A model generated the notes under the pieces. It was not told the DNA's origin. It did not search any database and was given only the letters and a program-made list of their open reading frames with translations. A stretch of 23,953 nucleotides of DNA from JACVRW01 sp035947555 (GTDB lineage: Bacteria; Actinomycetota; Thermoleophilia; Solirubrobacterales; Thermoleophilaceae), in NCBI GenBank assembly GCA_035947555.1, contig DASZJZ010000130.1, forward strand, positions 1 to 23,953, written 5' to 3'. This document shows, one piece after another, positions 7,351 through 14,447 of this stretch; the stretch's first letter is position 1, and each line of letters begins with the position of its first letter. Both the position numbers and the translations under genes were made by a program.

Positions 7351-7366
7351 CGAGCGGGTCCGCTCG
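7351..7366 (-). promoter_or_regulatory. Inverted repeat in the purF leader, operator-like
   Basis: CGAGCGGGTCCGCTCG is a perfect 7-bp inverted repeat around GT, 38 bp upstream of the purF ATG. A TANNNT hexamer (TACGCT on the minus strand, 7376-7371) sits just upstream, so transcription would start within the dyad. No -35 match is present. It could be an operator or a 5'-end RNA hairpin. The rest of 7367-7470 is G-rich low-complexity spacer in which I see nothing else. Confidence 0.3.
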
Positions 7367-7470
7367 GTTGAGCGTACCAGCGGGGGTGGCGGACGCCCCG
7401 GGGCGGCAGGAGCGGAGGGGCGGTGAGGAAGCGCAGAAGGCGGGGTGGGCGGCGGAGGACCGGGGCCCGG

Positions 7471-9642
7471 TCAGGAGCCGAAGAAGGCAGGGATGGCCCC
7501 CTCGTAGGCGTCCCTGAGCTCCGAAACCGGGAGCCGGAGGGCGCTGCTGATGTCGAGCATGTCGCCGCCGACCTCGCCGATCATCCGAGCGCCGGGCACG
7601 GCCGCCACGGCTTCGGCCGGTCCTGCGATCACGGCCCCGCCGGGGCCCTCGCCGAAGAGCGTCGCATCATCGTGAGAGGCAAGCGTGATCCGCGCACCGA
7701 TGCCGCCCGCGACACAGCACTCCGCTAGCGCCACCGCCAGACCGCCGTCCGAGATGTCGTGCACCGTCGGCAGCGTCCCGCTTGCGGCGGCCGCGCGGAG
7801 CGTCTCCAGGGCCGCCGCTTGCTCCGCCAGGTCGGCCTCCGGCAGCCCGTCCGCCAGACGGCCGCGCAGCTTCTCGAGCTCCGACCCTTCCAGCGCCGGC
7901 CGGAACGGTCCAACCAGCGCCACCGCGTGCCCGGCCTCGGCGAAGCCCGTTCGAGGCGCCGCGCCGGGATCCGCCAGCTTCCCCACCATGCCCACGATCG
8001 GCGTCGGGTAGATCGGACCTCCGCCACCCTCGTTGTACAGCGACACGTTCCCGCCCACCACCGGCACGCCCAGCGCCAAACAGGCGTCGCGCAGCCCCTC
8101 CACAGCCCTCGTCAACTGCCACGCGATGTGCGGCTTCTCCGGGTTCCCGAAGTTCAGGCAGTTCGTCAGCCCGAGCGGCTCCGCGCCCACGCATGCCAGG
8201 TTGCGGGCGCACTCGAGCACCGCCTCGACGGCGCCCGCATACGGGTCGCACGCCACCCGGCGCCCGTTGCCGTCGATCGAGACGGCGATCGCCCCCTGGC
8301 CGCCGTCGTTCGCCAGCGACAGCACCGCCGCGTCCGCGGTCGCCGGACGGCGCGCCGTGCGCGACTGGACGATCGGGTCGTACTGCTCGAACACGAAGCG
8401 CTTCGAGGCGACGTTGGGCGAGCGCAGCAGCGCGAGAAGGGTCTCGTCGTGGCCGGCGGAAGCGGGAAGCGCTGGGGAGGGTGGCGCGTACAGCGGATGG
8501 GGTGGCGGCTCTGGCGCCAGGTCGTACAGCGGGCAGTCGTCCACCAGCGCCTCGACCGGCATGTCGCCCACCAGCTCGTCGCCGTCGAACACGCGCAGAT
8601 GGCGCGTGTCCGTGACCGACCCGATCGGCGTGGCCCGCACGTCCCACCGCCCGCACACGGAGAGCACCGCATCGAGCAGACCAGGCTCCACCACGCACAG
8701 CATCCGCTCCTGCGACTCCGAGATCATGATCTCGAACGGCTCCATGTCCGCCTCCCGGAGCGGTACGCGCGAGACGTCGATGTCGATCCCCACGTCGCCC
8801 TTCGAGGCCATCTCCGAGGACGAGGACGACAGCCCCGCCGCGCCCAGGTCCTGCAGCGACCGAAGCAGCGAGCGGTCGAGCAGCTCCAGGCAGCACTCCA
8901 CCAGCTTCGACTCCTCGAACGGGTCGCCGATCTGCACGGTCGGCCGCTTCGACGCGTCCTCGTCCGACAGCTCGGCGCTGGCGAGCACGGACGCCCCGCC
9001 GATCCCGTCCCGTCCGGTCCGCGCACCGAGCAGCACCACCTGGTTGCCCACACCCGCCGCCGCGCTGCGGATCAGCCGCTCCCGCCGCGCCAGCCCCACG
9101 CACATCGCGTTCACCAGGCAGTTGTGCTCGTACGCGGGCTCGAAGTACACCTCGCCGCCGACCGTGGGCACGCCGATCGAGTTCCCGTAGTGGCCGATGC
9201 CCTTCACGGCCCAGTCGAACAGGTAGCGCGACCGCGGCGACGACAGCTCGCCGAAGCGCAGCGAGTCGAGCACCGCGATCGGCCGGGCGCCCACCGCAAA
9301 GATGTCGCGCAGGATGCCCCCAACCCCCGTGGCCGCGCCCTGGAACGGCTCCACGGCGCTGGGATGGTTGTGCGACTCCACCTTGAACGCCACGGCGAGC
9401 CCGTCGCCCACGTCCACCACGCCGGCGTTCTCGCCCGGCCCCATCAGCACGAACGGGCCGGAAGTCGGCAACCGGCGCAGGAGCTTCTTCGAGTGCTTGT
9501 AGCCGCAGTGCTCGGACCACATCAGCGAGAACACGGCCAGCTCGAGCGCGTTCGGGTCGCGGCCGAGCCGGGCGCAGATGCCTTCGTACTCCGAGTCGGT
9601 CAGCCCGAGCTCGCGATGAGGAGCCAGGGCCGGCGAGCTCAC
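7471..9642 (-). CDS. purL: Phosphoribosylformylglycinamidine synthase, PurL subunit
   Basis: PurL uses ATP and ammonia delivered by PurQ to convert FGAR to FGAM, with PurS as scaffold. The 723-aa product is the small bacterial type without a fused glutaminase. The catalytic histidine is H45 in W-S-E-H-C-G-Y-K-H. Other family marks are F-K-V-E-S-H-N-H-P-S-A-V-E-P-F, G-A-A-T-G-V-G-G-I-L-R-D, L-Q-D-L-G-A-A-G-L-S-S-S-S-S-E and, in the second half, V-V-G-G-N-V-S-L-Y-N-E and H-D-I-S-D-G-G-L. The GTG at 9642 overlaps the purQ TGA as GTGA. The open frame extends further upstream, but that part belongs to purQ in another frame. Confidence 0.97.
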   Translation of the reverse strand: MSSPALAPHRELGLTDSEYEGICARLGRDPNALELAVFSLMWSEHCGYKHSKKLLRRLPTSGPFVLMGPGENAGVVDVGDGLAVAFKVESHNHPSAVEPFQGAATGVGGILRDIFAVGARPIAVLDSLRFGELSSPRSRYLFDWAVKGIGHYGNSIGVPTVGGEVYFEPAYEHNCLVNAMCVGLARRERLIRSAAAGVGNQVVLLGARTGRDGIGGASVLASAELSDEDASKRPTVQIGDPFEESKLVECCLELLDRSLLRSLQDLGAAGLSSSSSEMASKGDVGIDIDVSRVPLREADMEPFEIMISESQERMLCVVEPGLLDAVLSVCGRWDVRATPIGSVTDTRHLRVFDGDELVGDMPVEALVDDCPLYDLAPEPPPHPLYAPPSPALPASAGHDETLLALLRSPNVASKRFVFEQYDPIVQSRTARRPATADAAVLSLANDGGQGAIAVSIDGNGRRVACDPYAGAVEAVLECARNLACVGAEPLGLTNCLNFGNPEKPHIAWQLTRAVEGLRDACLALGVPVVGGNVSLYNEGGGGPIYPTPIVGMVGKLADPGAAPRTGFAEAGHAVALVGPFRPALEGSELEKLRGRLADGLPEADLAEQAAALETLRAAAASGTLPTVHDISDGGLAVALAECCVAGGIGARITLASHDDATLFGEGPGGAVIAGPAEAVAAVPGARMIGEVGGDMLDISSALRLPVSELRDAYEGAIPAFFGS

Positions 9643-10286
9643 GCGACCGGCGCGACCGCCACCGACTCGAACAGGCGGGCCCCGTCGGCCGAGCCCGTCA
9701 GCGGGTCGACGGCGTGCTCGGGATGCGGCATCAGCCCCACCACGTTGCCCTCCGCGCTGCACACGCCGGCGATGTCGTCCTGCGCCCCGTTGGGGTTCTG
9801 GCCGGGCGCGTAGCGCAGCACCACCTGCTCCTCGGGGATGCCGGGCGCGTGATAGCGGCCGGTGGTGTGCTTGACCGGCACCGACAGCACGTCACCCTCC
9901 GCGCAGGCCCGCGTGAAGGCGGTGTCGGGGTTCTCGACCACCAGGTCCACCTGCCGGCACACGAAGCGCAGCGAGCGGTTCGGCAGCAGCGCGCCGGGGA
10001 GCAGGCCCGCCTCGCACAGCACCTGGAAGCCGTTGCAGATGCCGAGCACCGGACCGCCCTCGCGCGCGAACTCGATCACCGACTCCATCAACGGCGAGAA
10101 GCGGGCGATGGCGCCCGCGCGCAGATAGTCGCCGTACGAGAACCCGCCCGGCACCACCACGGCGTCCACGTCCGCGAGGTCGCGCTCCTTGTGCCAGAGC
10201 AGCTGGGCGTCGCCGAAGCGGCGGCAGGCGAGCAGGGCGTCGACCTCGTCGCAGGAGCCGGGGAAGCGGACCACGCCGAACCTCAT
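9639..10286 (-). CDS. purQ: FGAM synthase glutaminase subunit
   Basis: PurQ hydrolyses glutamine and channels ammonia to PurL. The 215-aa product is a class I glutamine amidotransferase. The nucleophile is C84 in V-L-G-I-C-N-G-F-Q, and the partners are H188 and E190 in P-H-P-E-H. The start R-F-G-V-V-R-F-P-G-S-C-D is typical of PurQ, as is P-G-G-F-S-Y-G-D-Y-L-R-A-G. ATG at 10286 overlaps the purS stop as ATGA, and its own TGA overlaps the purL GTG. The upstream extension of the frame is antisense-free but lies within purS and purC and is not coding. Confidence 0.97.
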   Translation of the reverse strand: MRFGVVRFPGSCDEVDALLACRRFGDAQLLWHKERDLADVDAVVVPGGFSYGDYLRAGAIARFSPLMESVIEFAREGGPVLGICNGFQVLCEAGLLPGALLPNRSLRFVCRQVDLVVENPDTAFTRACAEGDVLSVPVKHTTGRYHAPGIPEEQVVLRYAPGQNPNGAQDDIAGVCSAEGNVVGLMPHPEHAVDPLTGSADGARLFESVAVAPVA

Positions 10287-10573
10287 GCCGCCCTCCGCGC
10301 CTCCGCCTCGGGCAGGGCGGCCCGCGCCCGGGCCTCCTCCGGGGCGGCCCCCTCTCCGGGCAGCACCTCGTAGTCCTCGATCAGCGGGTTCGCCAGCAGC
10401 CGTTCGCACATCTCGGGCACACGCGACGCGTCGTCCGCGTCGAGCTCGATCAACCGGCCCACGTGGACCTCGTGCACGCCCTCGAAGCCGAGCGCGTGCA
10501 GCGCCTGCTCCACGGCCTGGCCCTGCGGGTCGAGGATGCCCTGCTTGGGCCGGATGAGGATCCGCACCCTCAC
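10283..10573 (-). CDS. purS: FGAM synthase PurS subunit
   Basis: PurS is a small dimeric protein that bridges PurL and PurQ. The 96-aa product starts V-R-V-R-I-L-I-R-P-K-Q-G-I-L-D-P-Q-G, followed by A-V-E-Q-A-L-H-A-L-G-F, the standard PurS pattern (family about 80-85 aa). A C-terminal tail of about 20 residues rich in Ala, Glu and Arg is longer than usual. The GTG at 10573 overlaps the purC stop as GTGA, and the gene ends with an ATGA overlap with purQ, keeping the subunits coupled. Confidence 0.95.
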   Translation of the reverse strand: MRVRILIRPKQGILDPQGQAVEQALHALGFEGVHEVHVGRLIELDADDASRVPEMCERLLANPLIEDYEVLPGEGAAPEEARARAALPEAEARRAA

Positions 10574-11442
10574 GAGGCACGCTCCAACCAGCGGTCGAAC
10601 GTCTCACCCGTGATCCGTTCGTAAGCCTCGAGATAGCGCATGCGCGTGCCCTGGACAACGCCGTCTGGCAGCGGAGGGGCGGGAGGAGTCTTGTCCCAGC
10701 CAGACCCGCTCGCCCAGTCGCGCACGTACTGCTTGTCGAAGCTCGGCTGCCCGCGCCCTGGCTCGTAGCCGTCGGCCGGCCAGAAGCGCGAGGAGTCCGG
10801 CGTGAGCACCTCGTCGCCCAGGACGATCGTGCCGTCGGCACGGCGCCCGAACTCGAACTTCGTGTCCGCCAGGATGATCCCGCGCTGCCGGGCGTGCTCC
10901 GCCGCCCGCTCGTAGATCGCGATCGACAGCCGCCGCAGCTCCTCGAGCAGCGGCCGGTCGCCCACGATCTCGGCGGCGCGGTCGAAGTCGACGTTCTCGT
11001 CGTGGTCCCCGATCTCGGCCTTGGTGGCGGGCGTGAAAATCGGCTCCGGCAGGCGCTCGGACTCCCGCAGCCCGGCCGGCAGCTCGATCCCGCACACGGC
11101 CCCGGTCGCCAGGTAGTCCTTCCAGCCCGAGCCGGTGATGTAGCCGCGCACCACGCACTCCACCGGCACCATGTCGAGCCGCTCGACGAGCATCGCGCGG
11201 CCGCGGTGCTCGGCGGGCACGTCCGTGATCGAGACGAGGTGGTTGCGGCAGATGTCCTCGGTCCGGTCGAGCCAGAAGGCGGTCAGGCCGGTGAGCACCT
11301 TGCCCTTGTCCGGGATCGGCGTGGGGTGCACCACGTCGTAGGTGGAGATGCGGTCGGACGCCACGAGCAGCAGGCGATCCTCCCCTGCCTCGTAGATGTC
11401 CCGGACCTTCCCCTGGGCGATGAGCGCGGCGGCTTCGCTCAC
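10570..11442 (-). CDS. purC: Phosphoribosylaminoimidazole-succinocarboxamide synthase
   Basis: PurC joins aspartate to CAIR using ATP, giving SAICAR. The 290-aa product has the family's G-K-V-R-D-I-Y-E motif near the N-terminus, followed by S-D-R-I-S-T-Y-D-V, V-E-C-V-V-R-G-Y-I-T-G-S and, later, I-L-A-D-T-K-F-E-F-G and D-E-V-L-T-P-D-S-S-R-F-W. The GTG at 11442 places the domain at residue 9. The frame extends to 11517, but that part runs into the divergent YihY gene. No ribosome binding site is visible. It is the first gene of the purCSQL run, with only 43 bp to the opposing yihY-like start, so both promoters must be compressed or overlap coding sequence. Confidence 0.96.
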   Translation of the reverse strand: MSEAAALIAQGKVRDIYEAGEDRLLLVASDRISTYDVVHPTPIPDKGKVLTGLTAFWLDRTEDICRNHLVSITDVPAEHRGRAMLVERLDMVPVECVVRGYITGSGWKDYLATGAVCGIELPAGLRESERLPEPIFTPATKAEIGDHDENVDFDRAAEIVGDRPLLEELRRLSIAIYERAAEHARQRGIILADTKFEFGRRADGTIVLGDEVLTPDSSRFWPADGYEPGRGQPSFDKQYVRDWASGSGWDKTPPAPPLPDGVVQGTRMRYLEAYERITGETFDRWLERAS

Positions 11443-11485
11443 GAGGGCGAGGCTATCAGCGGCGGCAGTCGGGTAACGGCATGGA

Positions 11486-12373
11486 GTGAGCCGGTCCGGC
11501 ACGGTCGCAAAGCGCACTTTCCGGGCGTTTTATGACGACCAGATGACCCACCACGCCGCGGCGCTCACCTACTACGCCCTGATGTCGCTGTTTCCGACCG
11601 CCCTGCTGGCGCTCTCGCTGCTCGGGTTGCTCGGCCAGTATCCGGACACCTACGAGGCCATCACCGACTACATCGCCGAGGTGGCGCCGCCCTCGGTCGT
11701 CGAACCCTTCGACCGCTCGCTGCGGGCGGCGCTCGAGAGCAAGGGCACCGCCGCCACGGCGCTCGCGGTGAGCGTCGTGCTGGCCCTCTACGGCACGACC
11801 GGGGCGCTCGAGGCGGCGCGCCGGGCCCTCAACGTCGTCTTCGAGCTCGACGGCGACGGGCGCAGCTTCCTGCGGCGCAAGGCGGTCGACGTCGCCTCGA
11901 CCGTCGTGCTCATGACGCTCGTGCTCGCCAGCCTCGTGATGGTCTTCGTCGGGGGCTCCTTCGCCGAGGACATGCTCGGCTTCATCGGCCTCGGGGAGAC
12001 GGCGGCCGAGATCTGGAGCGTGGCCCGCTGGCCGGGCGCGGTCGTGGTGGCGATGCTGGCGTTCGCCTTCGTCTACTACGTGACGCCCGATGTGCGGCAC
12101 CGCGCCTTCCACTGGCTCACGCCCGGCGCGGCCGTCGCCGTCCTCGTCTGGACGGCGGCCTCGCTGGCCCTTTCCGCCTACGTGTCATGGGTGGTCGACG
12201 TGGGGGCGGTGTACGGCACGTTCGCCGGCGCCATCCTCCTCGTGGCCTGGCTGTGGCTGACCAACGTGGCGCTGCTGTTCGGGGCCGAACTGAACGCCGA
12301 GATCGAGCGCGAGAAGGAGCTGGCCGAGGGTGTGCCGAGGCGGCGCACGCTGAACCGCCCGGCGCGGGGCTGA
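11486..12373 (+). CDS. YihY/BrkB-family inner membrane protein
   Basis: The 295-aa product has about six hydrophobic segments and the family's opening motif (H-H-A-A-A-L-T-Y-Y-A-L-M-S-L-F-P). Near the end come V-Y-G-T-F-A-G-A-I-L-L-V-A-W-L-W-L-T-N and L-L-F-G-A-E-L-N-A-E, diagnostic of the YihY/virulence factor BrkB family. The biochemical role is unproven; transport has been suggested for the family, and the old 'ribonuclease BN' label was an error. The start is GTG at 11486; the alternative ATG at 11542 would cut into the conserved region. A polar, basic tail of about 25 residues follows the last helix. It is divergent from purC with a 43-bp gap. Confidence 0.9.
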   Translation: MSRSGTVAKRTFRAFYDDQMTHHAAALTYYALMSLFPTALLALSLLGLLGQYPDTYEAITDYIAEVAPPSVVEPFDRSLRAALESKGTAATALAVSVVLALYGTTGALEAARRALNVVFELDGDGRSFLRRKAVDVASTVVLMTLVLASLVMVFVGGSFAEDMLGFIGLGETAAEIWSVARWPGAVVVAMLAFAFVYYVTPDVRHRAFHWLTPGAAVAVLVWTAASLALSAYVSWVVDVGAVYGTFAGAILLVAWLWLTNVALLFGAELNAEIEREKELAEGVPRRRTLNRPARG

Positions 12374-12439
12374 GCAGCAGGTCTTTCGCCCGCGGCCGAT
12401 CCATGAGAGGGTTGGTTTGGACCGCAGACCTTTTCCCCT

Positions 12440-14410
12440 TTGTTCGGCCTCCGCCCCATCCTCGCCGCCTGCGCCATGGCGCTCGCGCTCCCGGGCGTCG
12501 CCAGCGCGGCGCGCACCGTTTACTTCGCCGACCCCGGCGCCGGTGAGATTGCCCAGTTCGCGGTCGGGGCCGGCGGCAGCCTGTCGGCGCTTGACCCCGC
12601 CGCCGTGCCCGCCCACAAGCCGCGCCGCCTCGCCATGACACCCGCCGGCACCGACCTGTACGCCACCGCCGGCCACGGCGTCCTTCAGTTCGACGTGGCC
12701 GCCGACGGCCGTCTCTCCCCGAAGCAGCCGGCGCTCGTCTACGGGGGCGAGGAGCCGCACTCGATCGCGGTGCACCCCGACGGCAGGAGCGTGTACGTGA
12801 CCGACGAGGATCACGGGAAGGTGCGCCAGTACGACGTGGGCCCCGATGGGGAGCTCGTCGCCAAGGACCCGCGCTGGGTGAAGGCCGGCTCGCGGCCTCG
12901 CGGGGTCGCGGTCAGCCCGAGCGGCGACACCGCCTACGTCCTGGCGGTCGGGGGCATCGTGGTCTTCGACGTGGGCCCCGGCGGCGCGCTGACCAGACGC
13001 GCCAGCGGCGTCGAGGTGCCGAGCTGCGAGCTCGAGGACCTCGCGCTCACCCCGGACGGCAGGCACCTCTACGCCACCTCCGGCGACGGGCGGGTGTTCC
13101 AGTTCTCCGTGGTCGCTGACGGCAGGCCGGTCGCCAAGTCGCCGCCGGCGCTCGCCACCGGCGGACGGCCGCTCGGGATCGCGGTGGCGCCGGACGGGTC
13201 GGCCGTCCACGTGACCGCCGGTCATTCGCACGGTGACGATGACGACGACGAGCACGGCCACGGCGCCCGGCGCGTCCTCTCGTTCACGGTCGGGGCTGGG
13301 GGCGCCCTCGCGGCGGCCGGCGCCGTGGAAATCGCCGGCACGCCATGGAAGCCGCTCGGCTACCTCGGCGTGAGCCCCGACGGCCGGAGCCTGTTCGCGG
13401 CGGCCGGGGACGGCCACCTGTTCGACGTAGGCGCCGGCGCCGCGCTCACTCCGAAGGTCGCGCCGCGAGTCGACCTGCGCGCCCCGCTCGGCGTGGTGGT
13501 GAGCCCGAACCAGGCGCCCGTGGCCAGCTTCGCCGCGGTGCCGGGCAGCGCCGGCTCGGCCACGCGCTTCGACGCATCGAGCGCCGCCGACTCCGACGGC
13601 AGCATCGTCCGCTACGACTGGGACTTCGGCGACGGGACGCTGCTGCGCGACGGCGGCCCCTCGCCCACGCACGTGTACAGCCGGTCCGGCACCTACACGG
13701 TCACGCTCGTCGTCACCGACAACGAGGGGGCCTCGACCACGACGATCTTCACGGGCGGGACTGTGCTCGCGGGCGGCGGCCCGACCGCGCAGGCGAGCCG
13801 CCAGATCGAGGTGGCGCCCGCCGCCACGGCCCCGACTGTCGAGCAGCCGCCCCCCACCGTGACCGCCCCCGCGCAGCAGCCGCTCCCCAATCTGGGCGAG
13901 ACGCTGGTGGCGGAGCCCGTGTCCGGCACGGTCCGCGTCCGGCTGGCCGGGCGCGGGCGCTTCGTGGAGCTCGAGGAGATCCGCGAGCTGCCGCTCGGCT
14001 CGACGCTCGACACCCGCCGCGGCCGGGTGGAGGTGGCCACCGAGCGCCGCCGCCGCCCCGGGCGCGTGCAGCGCGGCGTGTTCTACGGCGGGCTCTTCAA
14101 GGTTCGCCAGCGCGCCGCCACGGGATACGTGACCGACCTCGTCCTGCGCGGGCGGCTCACCAGCTGCCCGGACGGCTCGGCGTCCGCCGCGCGCCGGGCC
14201 CGCAAGCTGTGGGGCAACGCGAACGGGCGCTTCCGCACGCGCGGCCGACACTCGTCGGGAGCCGTACGCGGCACGCGCTGGCTGACCGTCGACCGCTGCG
14301 ACGGCACGCTGACGGTCGTACGCGAGGGCACGGTGGCGGTGCGCGACTTCACGCTCGACCGGACCGTGCTGGTCGACGCGGGCGAGCGCTACCTGGCCCA
14401 GGCGCCGTAA
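12440..14410 (+). CDS. Secreted beta-propeller/PKD protein with a C-terminal FecR-like domain
   Basis: This 656-aa exported protein has four parts. Residues 1-23 are a signal peptide ending A-S-A. Residues 25-345 are repeated blades with the pattern I-A-V-x-P-D-G-R-x-V-Y-V-T, as in YncE/lactonase-type propellers. Blade 5 carries a loop H262-S-H-G-D-D-D-D-D-E-H-G-H-G rich in His and Asp. Residues 357-445 form a PKD domain (W-D-F-G-D-G, then H-V-Y, G-T-Y-T-V-T-L-V-V-T-D). A Pro/Thr-rich linker leads to residues 495-656, a basic domain (V-R-V-R-L-A-G-R-G-R-F-V-E-L) I associate with cell-surface proteins of Thermoleophilia. The start is TTG at 12440, as an in-frame stop precedes it at 12404 and ATG 12476 would spoil the signal peptide. 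The function is unknown; surface binding is likely. Confidence 0.8.
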   Translation: MFGLRPILAACAMALALPGVASAARTVYFADPGAGEIAQFAVGAGGSLSALDPAAVPAHKPRRLAMTPAGTDLYATAGHGVLQFDVAADGRLSPKQPALVYGGEEPHSIAVHPDGRSVYVTDEDHGKVRQYDVGPDGELVAKDPRWVKAGSRPRGVAVSPSGDTAYVLAVGGIVVFDVGPGGALTRRASGVEVPSCELEDLALTPDGRHLYATSGDGRVFQFSVVADGRPVAKSPPALATGGRPLGIAVAPDGSAVHVTAGHSHGDDDDDEHGHGARRVLSFTVGAGGALAAAGAVEIAGTPWKPLGYLGVSPDGRSLFAAAGDGHLFDVGAGAALTPKVAPRVDLRAPLGVVVSPNQAPVASFAAVPGSAGSATRFDASSAADSDGSIVRYDWDFGDGTLLRDGGPSPTHVYSRSGTYTVTLVVTDNEGASTTTIFTGGTVLAGGGPTAQASRQIEVAPAATAPTVEQPPPTVTAPAQQPLPNLGETLVAEPVSGTVRVRLAGRGRFVELEEIRELPLGSTLDTRRGRVEVATERRRRPGRVQRGVFYGGLFKVRQRAATGYVTDLVLRGRLTSCPDGSASAARRARKLWGNANGRFRTRGRHSSGAVRGTRWLTVDRCDGTLTVVREGTVAVRDFTLDRTVLVDAGERYLAQAP

Positions 14411-14432
14411 GGACCTAAGCGCGCACGACTCG

Positions 14433-14447
14433 AGCGGTCTGACCGCT
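14433..14447. terminator. Possible bidirectional terminator between convergent genes
   Basis: AGCGGTCTGACCGCT is a perfect 7-bp inverted repeat around T, folding as at least a 5-bp stem with a 5-nt loop. It lies between the stops of the propeller gene and the cyclase gene, overlapping the cyclase stop codon. There is no T-run on either side, so this is weak support. Confidence 0.3.

Noticed and set aside
7759..9813. Plus-strand open frame of 684 codons over purL
   Set aside because: Antisense shadow of purL; His/Arg-rich with no family features.
11443..11485. Purine riboswitch or operator between purC and the YihY-like gene
   Set aside because: Only 43 bp with no aptamer-like structure or palindrome seen.
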